A stretch of 64,000 nt of DNA from positions 49,160,663 through 49,224,662 of the forward strand of contig NC_059500.1 in the NCBI RefSeq assembly GCF_018139145.2, read 5' to 3'. The notes below the pieces were generated by a model. That model saw only the letters and a list, made by a program, of their open reading frames with translations, was not told the origin of the DNA and ran no database searches. The translations under genes were made by a program, and so were the position numbers. Shown here one piece after another: positions 51,379-60,545 of the stretch. Origin of the DNA: Gymnogyps californianus (lineage: Eukaryota > Chordata > Aves > Accipitriformes > Cathartidae). The stretch's first letter is position 1; the number at the start of each line of letters is the position of its first letter.

Positions 51379-51386
51379 TGTAAATA
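51379..51386 (+). promoter_or_regulatory. Pumilio-type site TGTAAATA in the 3' UTR
   Basis: The octamer is an exact UGUANAUA match in non-repetitive UTR sequence, which makes it a better candidate than the TA-rich one at 48181. Confidence 0.4.
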
Positions 51387-52106
51387 TCAAAAAGGCTTTG
51401 TCTACTTTTAGGAAATAACTCTTTGTACTGAACCTCCTTTAGAAACAGAACTACTTGTCTGGAGGTTGTTAAGCATTTTTCTTTGTTTTGGAGAGGGCAG
51501 GTCAGGAAAGCATGTGATACTGATTAATCACTAGGTATCTTTTGAAAACCTGTATGAAACAATTTGGAAGGAAAACAGCACAGCCAAAGCACAAGAATGG
51601 GAACCAGGAGTTTTAATGCCACTGGTGGCCCCTTCTCACTGTTTAGTCTTGGACAGATCACATCACTTACCTGTTTGTGTTTCATTCTGTTAAAATATGG
51701 CTAATACTAATGCAATCTTCCCCATAAGGGTGCTCCTGTGAGGACTAATTAGCTGGTGTTAGTAAAGAGCTAATTTAAGTCATAAATATTTTTGCACACC
51801 TTACAATATTTAGTCAATTTTTCTGAGCTATATCTCAACCAGGTACATTTTGTTATGGCTGAGATTTTAACTTTGTCTTTTAAACTGCAGCTGGCTCCAT
51901 GGTGACACAGTAGTCGTGCACACAAAGTATAAGCATTCTGTCACTGAGTCACAACTCAATTTGACAAAATGTGGAAGGTATAGATTAAAAAGCCTATTAG
52001 CACATACACACTACTCTTAAAAGATCTCTAAAAGGCTTTTCATGACTGAGCTCATAAAATTTGTATGTTTCCTAGGGATCTGTAGATACTTCACACACCA
52101 CCATAT

Positions 52107-52193
52107 TCCCTCCCTCCCTTCCTTCCTTCCTTCCTCCCTTCCTCCCTTCCTCCCTTCCTTCCCTTCCTTCCCTTCCTTCCCTTCCTTCCTTCC
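52107..52193 (+). repeat. (CCTT)n/(CCCTT)n pyrimidine microsatellite in the 3' UTR
   Basis: The + strand is purely C/T for about 87 bases, with CCTT, CCTC and CCCTT units mixed. The mRNA would carry a long polypyrimidine tract able to bind PTB-like proteins. That role is inference. Confidence 0.95.
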
Positions 52194-53751
52194 ATTGTGG
52201 AAATGAATGTGTACTTTCTCTGCCTGTTCCACAAGTTTATAAGTTTTCCATCACCTATGCATTTCCCATTCCACCCCCAAAAAAGGAACTGTTTAGGAAA
52301 AAGAGTAGAGTCAGGTTCTAAACAGTAAAGTAGCTGCCAGGGGAGGTCAGCACCTCCATTGATCTGGTCCGGTACAGCTAATAGGAAGTGGAGCTGCAGG
52401 GATCCACTTGAGTTTTCCCTTAGTTTTAGTCTTCTCAATTAACACAGTTAAGGATCTAGCATAGGTAATTATATGAGGTAGGAATGTGCCTAAGCAACAA
52501 GACAAAAAGCTGTGTGGGTATCTGGAAAGCTGAGAAACATAATGATTCAAGGTCTGATCTGTTCCAAAGATAGGAACCATTTACAAGACCAGAGGTTTAG
52601 TTCCAAAAATTTCTCCTTCAATGTGTATGATATTTTAAAATCAAAAAGTGCTTGGTTTGGACCCATTTTTCACAAGGTCGTTAGGGATGTCAGCTGCCAT
52701 CAGAAAACAGGACGTCTTTTCAGAAATGTATTTGTACTCAAATTCTGCAGGACATTTTCACAGCGTCATTGGTGGCAGGGGAAGGAATAAGGGAGGGAAA
52801 GTGTTTGATCTAGGAGTGCACACATGCTCCTCTAAATTTTTTGTGCCAGTTATGTGAAGAGAACTATTACTCCTTCTGTCCCCAGAATGTTTTTGTCACT
52901 TTTCTCTTTGGATTGTGTTAACAGAATTACTCTTTTTTATTTCAAAAGAGAAGCAAAGGTGTCTGTACTAAGGACAAGGAGGCAGCAGGAGTTCTCTGTG
53001 GGGAAAAGGTGAGTGGCAGACACATGATGGCAGCTGGTATATGTCAGTTCCTTCTTAGTTTTTTTTTTTTTCTTATGTCACTACTTTGCTGCTATAGTAA
53101 CTCAACAAAACAGTGACTGTAGTGCTACTTTGCTAGATAACCATCAGCATATCCTGCTGTCGCCACATGATGAGTTGGGCTTTTTTCCCCCTCCTGTAGG
53201 GACATAAAAGGAACTCTTTTCCATACCCATTTTTACTTTATGAACAGAGCAACATCATATGATGGACTGAACCTTTCACCCACATGTTTGCCCAAGTACA
53301 TGTCTGTTCCAGTCCCATGGTTTCTGTCTCTTCCTGCCAAGCAGCATTATCACTGCCTTTAAAATGGCCTGTAACAGAGTGAAGCAGCAACTGTTTTACA
53401 TAAGTAATATTGAGTCTGTAGTTAACCAGTCTTATGTGGCTTGTTTTCTCTGGTCAAGTCATGATATTGAATGACAGCTTTGATTTTTTGATCAAGATAT
53501 TGATCATGTATATCCCGATACTGTTGCTGTTATGTTTGGCACTGGCACTGAAAGGAAAACAGTTCTGGACCACCAAAGGGTTAAAAAATGGACATGTTTT
53601 TGACAAGTCCTCTGACTTTTGCCAGTATTATTGTTCATTATGATGACACTGTATTTTTTTTAAATAGCAGCTGTAGTTGTCATAAAACTATTTTCCCATT
53701 CCTCTCGTTTAAAGTGTGATGTTGTAAATTCATGTGACCTTTCCTGCAAAG

Positions 53752-53757
53752 AATAAA
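53752..53757 (+). terminator. BNC2: candidate poly(A) signal AATAAA
   Basis: AATAAA is followed by ATTTCTTTTTTT, a T-rich downstream element, and preceded by AT-rich unique sequence typical of UTR ends. It would give a UTR of about 6.1 kb. Confidence 0.4.
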
Positions 53758-54152
53758 TATTTCTTTTTTTACATAAGATCTCAAGACAAGGCTTGGTTTG
53801 TAACAAATAGTGGCCCATTACAAAGCAGGAAAAAAAACTGAGCTGAGCAGAAAGAAGCTTCAGTTCAATTTCACCTCATATCTTTCTAATAACTTACTTG
53901 TCACTTTATTACCTTCCAGTAATGTGAATGCTGCTGACAAGACTGTCACACTAACAGCAGACAACACCCTCTCTTCCTTAGCCCCAGCTCTCCTGGCTAC
54001 TTATTGCACTGGCCCTGAAGGGACACAAACTAATAGTGTGCTTTCAAGTTCAGCACTTGGCCATCAAATATAAAAGGATGCGTAATTGCCTGTTTATCCC
54101 CTGTGAAGGGGAAATTGAGTATAAGAACCAGGCTTTCCCTCCCCATTCCTTG

Positions 54153-54180
54153 ACACACACACACGCATGCACACACACAT
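54153..54180 (+). repeat. imperfect (CA)n repeat
   Basis: Two CA runs are separated by GCATG. Confidence 0.85.
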
Positions 54181-55570
54181 CTGCAGTGAGTGAAGGGAAG
54201 TCCCATCTGGAGCACTTCGATTTGTCTTTGGGAAGCCCAAGGCTGCCACTGGCTGCTCTATCGAGCTATCAGGCAGACAGTAACAAGATGGCTTCTTAAC
54301 AAAAGGTCAGCTGAGAAATACTGTCTGTGACGGCACTTTTGTCTGCTTATGTAGCAACTAATTGCTTTGTATTGGCATAAGCTGTACTGTGCCTGCTAGA
54401 TATAGTTGTGTGAATTTGCTACAGGTCTTGCTGCGTAGGTTCGGTGGCAAACAGGGTATGCAGTCTTTTCTTTTTCTGGTTTAGCCCATCCCTTGGAAAA
54501 TTTCAGAGCAATGCCATCGTCTCAGGTTCCTATGGTGAATGCCAATTCCAGATATCCTTTAAGCAGTGATAGGAACATCTCCTGCTGAGGTCAGTGTGCA
54601 CCTCTGTAAAGTGTTAGGGAAACGTATCTGAGACACAATCTGTTGCCCTCACATGAGGAGGACTTTTTCCTGATTTATCCCTTCATCTACAAGAACACTG
54701 CCAAAAGTACAGGCTCCAGAAGCACTTCTCAGATGAGGTCGTCAGGAAAAAAAAAGAGAGTTTAACACAAAGTAGCTTGGGAGCATGCGCTATGTTTTAA
54801 GAAATTCTGAAAGTGCGTGAAGGCCAGAGTACCTGGCTTCAGCCACTCCCCTTCCTTTTTATTGTACACTGACTGCAGAATAGCAGTTGAAAATTCAACT
54901 AGGCAGAGGAGCAGCTGAAGCATGCTTTCCTTGCAGGGTCAGCAGCGTTCCTGTGCTGAGATCATAACTCCAGATCCCGTGTGTGCCTGTGAGTGCCGGA
55001 CACTGTGTGTTGAACAGTGCTGGTGGCCAGTGGAGCACCGAAAAAGACAAAGACAGGTTTCAGGCAAAGCCCAAGACTGGGAGACCTAAACACAGCCATT
55101 TTGGCATTCATTTTTTTTCATATCCTTGGATTGATTCATGGCATTAGTGGGCTACAGCTCCTCTTTGCTGGTTCAGGATGCTAATACTGTCTCCAGCAGT
55201 ATGTGGTAATTTGGTGTTTGTTGCAACAGAGGTGATGGTACCCACTATAAATATGCTGAGGCCTTTTACCAGTCAAAGGTCACTGATCTTTTCCCTCCCC
55301 TTCCTTCCAAGTGCATCAGAAGCTATAAGGCTGAAACCAGCAGACAATTTCCTGAGGTCTGTTTGTGTCAGAAGTGTAAAGGCTGAGCCCAGGTTCTGCT
55401 CCCCTGTCAACTCCATGTGCACATGGCACTGACACAGGTGGGAGCAGTTGGATTAGCTGACCTGCAATGATCAGCTTGGGCAGGCCTAACAGCCTTTCTT
55501 TCTGTACCATTTCTGAGGCTGTTTGTGCAAACTGAGGACTTTCTGATCACAGAAACCATTTCATCCTTTT

Positions 55571-55661
55571 TGTGTGTGTGTCTGTGTGTGCACATGTGTG
55601 GGAGTGTGTGTGTATATGTGTGTGAGTGTGTGTGAGTGTGTGTGTGAGACAGACAGACAGA
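55571..55661 (+). repeat. imperfect (TG)n repeat ending in (GACA)n
   Basis: TG runs interrupted by C, A and GAG units pass into three GACA copies and then an AGAG stretch. It is a compound microsatellite in the 3' UTR. Confidence 0.9.
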
Positions 55662-56631
55662 GAGGGAGAAACACAGTGTTAGAACAGAGCGCCTTAAAAT
55701 GAAGGCTACAAATGGGCAAAATTATATCATTTTCATCACACTTACCTATATATATATTTCCTCTTATGCACTTAAGAGCACGAGAAGCATGAGTGAGCAA
55801 ATGTCTAATGTGTAGAGAGGTTTATTCAGATGTTCTACAGATTTCATACACTGCTCCCTTCAAACCTTTGGAGAAAAATATTGTAGGAAAATGGAGAAAA
55901 GTATCCAGGGCGATTATATTGCTAGAGAAGAAAGAGAGAGTGAGACTAGCTAAGTGATGCATAAAGATTTTATAAGGCATCCGTTGTCAAACAAAAGGTT
56001 GAGAATGATCAGAGGATAATGCACAGTTAGGATGGCAAACTCATCAATAGTTAATCACAACCTGTCCACTTCTGTCATGAAATGCAAAAGGCTGTGAACA
56101 GCAGCTCTGGGGGACCAGTGGCACTCATGCACACGCGTGTCTGTGCCTGAGTGAGGGAGCATTACGCAATCACCGTGTCCAGCTCAAGACTTTGACATGC
56201 AGTCCACGTCCCTGTCCCCCCCCACCTCCTGCGCTGATGGGGCAGAATGCGTCCCCCCCATCACTACTGTGAAACGGTACAGTAGCCACACGAATTGTGA
56301 TTCTGGGGATGTTCTTCTTAGTCTACCCGATGACCTACGGAGTAAATAGGGTCACTTAAGCTGTACAAACTAAGGCTGATTTCTTCATTATTTTTCAACC
56401 ATACTTTTACATCTGAATTTTTTTTTTTAACAAACCCTTGTACAATCATCAGTCATTGTCTTAATTTTCCCATCTTCTTCATCTGTCCCCACCCCTTCTC
56501 CTCTCATTCCAAGAGAGTCTTTCATTAAAATTCTCTCAGAAAAGTAACACATCCTCCTGATGTTCTCCATCTTGGAAAGTTTTATGCATTCCATCTGTGA
56601 AAACGGTCACCGTTTGTAAAGTGACAAGATG

Positions 56632-56637
56632 AATAAA
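56632..56637 (+). terminator. BNC2: strong candidate poly(A) signal AATAAA with GT-rich downstream element
   Basis: AATAAA is followed 10-25 bases later by TTGTGTGTGTGTGTCTC, an almost ideal GU-rich element. It could be a main 3' end (UTR about 9 kb), with the site at 57939 as a distal alternative. Confidence 0.5.
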
Positions 56638-57330
56638 ATGGCCACTGTTGTGTGTGTGTGTCTCATTTAGCTATTTATAAATATGAAATTCAGCATGCTG
56701 CTTTTTCTTGTGCAAACTTTGGTTCCTATGTCATATGGGGCTCCTTTCCCACAATGTGGCTGTTTCTTAATGGGCAGCATTTGTGTTCTTAGTTCATGCC
56801 TCTTGCCTCTCCTCCAGTCTATAAAAAAAGTGATCCGTGTTCCAGTGCAATGTATGTGCAACAGGTGTGCAAATAAGCTGATCTGAACCCCGAACACATT
56901 CAAAATTTGCCCTGGCTGAAGCTCCACACACTTCTACTTACCACAAGCAGGTCACTGCAACCTGTTTGTACCTACGAATATCTCATTGTAGGGGGCTTAC
57001 ACCTGTGGCCAAAGGGGTTTGAAGTTTCTTTGTTTTACTGAAGGCTCTTGCTCACTGGCACAGTTGTTGTTTTAACAGCTATGACTGAGAAGGTCACACG
57101 GCCTGAGCAACATGGCGATTTCCTATGTAGTCGTCTGCTGTGTTTCAGTTCTCCTGAACTGGAAGGATGGGAACCTGACTGGGGGTTCACGTGGAGATGT
57201 AAGCTGAGGTAAACTGGATTTGAACCTTCATGTGTTTGGGGGTCTGTAGGGGCCTGGCAGCAGGTTCAGTCACAGAGGCAAAAAGCCTGGAAACCCCTTT
57301 CTCAGTGGGCATGGGAGAGCTCTCACAGCC

Positions 57331-57408
57331 CGGCCGCAAACCCCTCGTGCCGCTCAGCAACGCGCCGGCCACAGCGAGGGGGCTGCTGCGCGGAGAACGG
57401 CGAGCTCG
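57331..57408. other. CpG-dense patch in the distal 3' UTR
   Basis: I count 13 CpG dinucleotides in 78 bases. The wider GC-rich block is about 57290-57510, and almost everything else in the window is CpG-poor. A 148-codon minus-strand frame (57187-57633) crosses the block, but GC-rich DNA has few stops and the translation resembles nothing I know. It could be a small CpG island, an antisense promoter or a GC-rich insertion. Confidence 0.6.
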
Positions 57409-57938
57409 CTGCTGGCTTGCAAAGCTGGCCTTGTTCTGGTGGACTTTGTCAAGACATGTTCCTGGGATACCCGCCCCAGGCACGGGAAAGTGTGGAGTCG
57501 GGGCCTGACGGACGTTTTTACAAAGGTCCTTCTCCGTTCGGAATAGATGAGGCTTTTTATTTTCACTCTTTGTTCTCAATGTGAGCAAAACGTGAATGCT
57601 CTGCTGTCCTGCCTGCAGAACCAAAGCATGCACTATGGAATATAGCTGTACAAGGGGATATGAAAAACTGCATCATGTTGACCTAATAATCGTGACATTG
57701 GTAGCTTCATAAATACTGTATGTACTCTAAACAAGTTTTTTCCATTAGTAGTCTGAGGGAATTAAAAGTCCTGTTTTTAATTTGACATTTCTTTTCTTGT
57801 ATTTTCTGTACTGTAACTGTCCTACAGTATGTCTTTTGCATAAAATGCATAAGGTTTTGGGGATATAAATGGAGTTTTACTCATACTTTGTCCAAATACC
57901 TCTTGTAATTTGTATCAAAATTCTTGTACAATTTTTAT

Positions 57939-57944
57939 ATTAAA
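57939..57944 (+). terminator. BNC2: distal poly(A) signal ATTAAA, likely end of BNC2
   Basis: ATTAAA is followed by TTTATCAGTCACTG and then CTTTCTGTCTCTTTGTC, a T/GT-rich element about 20-35 bases on. Cleavage would fall near 57955-57965. The preceding 300 bases are AT-rich unique sequence, typical of a mature 3' end. The sequence after it turns into ordinary intergenic DNA. Confidence 0.6.
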
Positions 57945-59045
57945 GATTTATCAGTCACTGACCTTTCTGTCTCTTTGTCTTTCACTTCTTCATTTTTTAC
58001 TGATTTAAACAATACACCTTTCCATGGAAAGGCGTATGGTCTTGCAAAGATGCTGACCTGCAAAGCTTGCACAAGGCCTCTTGTAGTTTAAGAGCCGCCT
58101 ACTATGTTTAAGAGATTTGCATATTTGCCAGAAATTGAATAGGTAAAAGTTTTGGGGGGGAGGTATAATTTTTTTTTCCCTGGCTTGTACACATTTCCTT
58201 AGAAATGCCATCATTAGTTTGGCGTCCAGAGTCCCACAGTCTCACTAAGTTAGTCACTTAAGTGTCTGCAAAAACCTCTTAAGATGGGCATTGCTCACAC
58301 TTAGGTACGTCTGACAGAGGAAGAAATTCAAGTGAAAGATCTTGCCAAACTCTAACTTAGTGTCCTAGCACAGGTCAGTCCCCCTTTTGCTTTTCAAAGC
58401 AGAGGCACACAGCTCACTAATCTCAGTATTTGAGTAAGAAATTTCTCGTGCTTTGAAAAGGTGAGGACACTGGCCACATGAGTCTCCCCACTGACCTTTG
58501 CCTGGTAATCTAGGACTGGGCCATAAGCATTTATCACCAAAGGATTCACCTTTGAATTCTTGTGATTGTCTTTGTGTTCCGTACGGACAAGAAGAGTGTG
58601 TGATGTGGGGAGATGTTCTGAAGTCCCATTTGCAGGGCATAATACTTTCTTTTGTTAAGAAATCTTGTTTTTCTTCTAAGGGACAGCTGTAGCAGCTGGC
58701 ACAATGTGAGCAAGATTCTTCTGGTGTAAATGCTTTTGGTTCAGCCTGAGCTCTTATGGTGCTAGTCATTTTCTACATACTTGTCCTGGTTTCGGCTGGG
58801 ACAGAGTGAACTCTCTTCTTAGTAGCTGGTACAGTGCTGTGTTTTGGATTTAGTGGGAGAATGATGTTGATAACACTCTGATGTTTTAGTTGCTGCTGAG
58901 TAGCGCTTATCTTAAGCCAAGGATTTTTCAGTTTCCCATGCTCTGCCAGCAAGCAGGTGTGCAAGAAGCTGGGAGGGAGCATAGCCGGGGCAGCTGACCT
59001 GAACTAGCCAAAGGGGTATTCCATACCATGGAACGTCATGCCCAG

Positions 59046-59053
59046 TATATAAA
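59046..59053 (+). promoter_or_regulatory. TATA box of LTR copy 2
   Basis: TATATAAA is the expected core promoter of this LTR family and is intact. Transcription would run away from BNC2 into the downstream intergenic region. Confidence 0.6.
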
Positions 59054-59256
59054 CAGGGGGGAGTTGGCCGGGAGGTGCGGATCGCAGCTCGGGAACTAAC
59101 TGGGCATCGGTCAGCGGGTGGTGAGCAATTGCATCGTGCATCACTGGTTTTTTTCCTCTCCCCCCCTCCTTTATTTTTTGTTATATTCCTTTTCATTATT
59201 ATTATTATTATTATATTTCATTATTACTATTGTTAGTATTATATTTTACTTTAGTT

Positions 59257-59262
59257 ATTAAA
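59257..59262 (+). terminator. LTR copy 2 poly(A) signal ATTAAA
   Basis: ATTAAA is followed by CTGTTCTTATCTCAACCC. It is intact and could also stop read-through transcripts from BNC2. Confidence 0.55.
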
Positions 59263-59574
59263 CTGTTCTTATCTCAACCCACGAGTTTTACTTTTTTTTC
59301 CTTTCCTCCTCACCCCACTGGGAGCGGGGAGGGGGAAGCGGCTGCGTGGTGCTTAGTTGCTGACTGGGGTTAAACCACGACAATACTGCACGTCTTATCA
59401 ATAAAGAAAGCAAACAGATGAAGAGTTGTCTCATAACAGGATATTTTTGTCCATGGCACTGTGTTCATGCGGACAAAAAGGCCACGTTACAAGCATATCT
59501 GAGTCAATGTGTTGGAATATGATTCATATTAATTCATTCTACAAAAGAAGAGCAAAAGACAACTCAGCTTGTTA

Positions 59575-59690
59575 AGAGCTGCAAGGTGCTGAGCACTGGG
59601 GCTTGTGATGCCTCAAAACATGTGGGTATGTGCTGAACTTTAAGCACATGTACAGTCCTGTTTAGCTCAATGGGAATGGATATCTGCTTG
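59575..59690. repeat. possible ancient amniote interspersed-repeat remnant
   Basis: The segment with GTGCTGAACTTTAAGCACATG and TTAGCTCAATGGGA resembles the same old family as 45999-46200. No borders or target-site duplication can be made out. Confidence 0.3.
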
Positions 59691-60290
59691 CAAATGAGCC
59701 TTTCTCTAATAGGTTAGCTGGACTGGAAACAGCCTGCTCAGTGTTTGGCAAGAGTCAATAAGCTTTTTTGGTTGCCTCACATTTCCTTATCAGCAAAATG
59801 GAGGCAACTGGAGTCACCAGCTGAATGTTGGGGTGGGGGTGGGGAAAGAAAGGAATGTGAAGGCCAATTAACTAGCATTCGCTAAGCACTATGAACTGTA
59901 AGTCTGAGGAAAGTGGTTGGTTGGTTGGCAGGTAATGCATACTTTCTGACGGATTTAGTACTTTCCTAAGCTGTCAGCAGGCCTATCCTTTTGCAGCCCT
60001 CCCAGCATGACCAAGAGCCAGTTTTCTGCAAAACATTTAGCTCTGAAAACAGGACTTCACCTTCCAATCCAGCTTCTTCCCAGATTTAATTTAGTCTATG
60101 TGCTGAGAGTCATGAGCCATATAGATAGAAGATGTCTGCCACAGGTCCACTAACTAAAGGCTTGAGAGAGTGTTTATTCAGTTTGCCTGGTTTTCATCAG
60201 TCTGACATAAACAGCCCAATAAGGAGCTGAATGCCTTTAATCTGTTACTGACTTGTGGTTGTTAGCTTCATGTCATTAATTTACATGCCA

Positions 60291-60545
60291 CCCCTTCCCT
60301 TCCCTTCCCTTCCCTTCCCTTCCCTTCCCTTCCCTTCCCTTCCCTTCCCTTCCCTTCCCTTCCTTTCCCTTCTCTTCCCATGCCATTTCCATCCTTCTCC
60401 TTCTCCTTCTCCTTCTCCTTCTCCTTCTCCTTCTCCTTCTCCTTCTCCTTCTCTCTCTCTCACCTTCTCTATTCTTTCTCTTTCTCTTTTTTCCTTTCTT
60501 TTTTTTTTTTTCCCCTTCCTTTTCTTTTTTTCTTACTTTTCCTTG
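60291..60545 (+). repeat. composite pyrimidine microsatellite (CCCTT)n + (CCTTCT)n + CT/T-rich
   Basis: About 14 near-perfect CCCTT pentamers (to about 60363) pass through a degenerate stretch into about ten CCTTCT hexamers (60393-60452) and then a CT/T-rich tail. Frames of up to 126 codons here are products of the repeat: Pro/Ser/Phe on the + strand, Gly/Glu/Arg/Lys on the minus strand. Confidence 0.97.

Larger units (their letters stand above)
47659..57960 (+). other. BNC2: BNC2 3' untranslated region, about 10.3 kb
   Basis: The UTR runs from the stop codon to the last convincing poly(A) signal (ATTAAA at 57939) and its T/GT-rich downstream element. A very long 3' UTR fits what I remember of mammalian BNC2 mRNA. 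The first kilobase has a (TA)16 run and A-rich stretches. Later parts hold CAAA and CCTT microsatellites, CA/GT repeats and a CpG-dense patch near 57.3 kb. At least five earlier poly(A) hexamers could give shorter forms. ORFs of 60-148 codons on both strands are not convincing. The exact 3' end is inferred. Confidence 0.75.
58782..59382 (+). mobile_element. solo LTR of the same avian ERV group, copy 2
   Basis: The element begins TGTCCTGGTTTCGGCTGGGA and ends GGGTTAAACCACGACA. A perfect 5-bp target-site duplication, ATACT, flanks it at 58777-58781 and 59383-59387. It has a good TATATAAA box at 59046-59053, an ATT-rich stretch near 59195-59240 and ATTAAA at 59257-59262. It is 601 bp, against 597 for copy 1. 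The outer parts align well with copy 1, but the block between TATA box and poly(A) signal does not. No internal retroviral sequence is present. It lies about 0.8 kb past the inferred BNC2 3' end, in the same orientation. Confidence 0.94.

Noticed and set aside
60393..60452. Regular repeats considered as a CRISPR-like array
   Set aside because: It is a contiguous hexamer microsatellite without spacers in vertebrate DNA.
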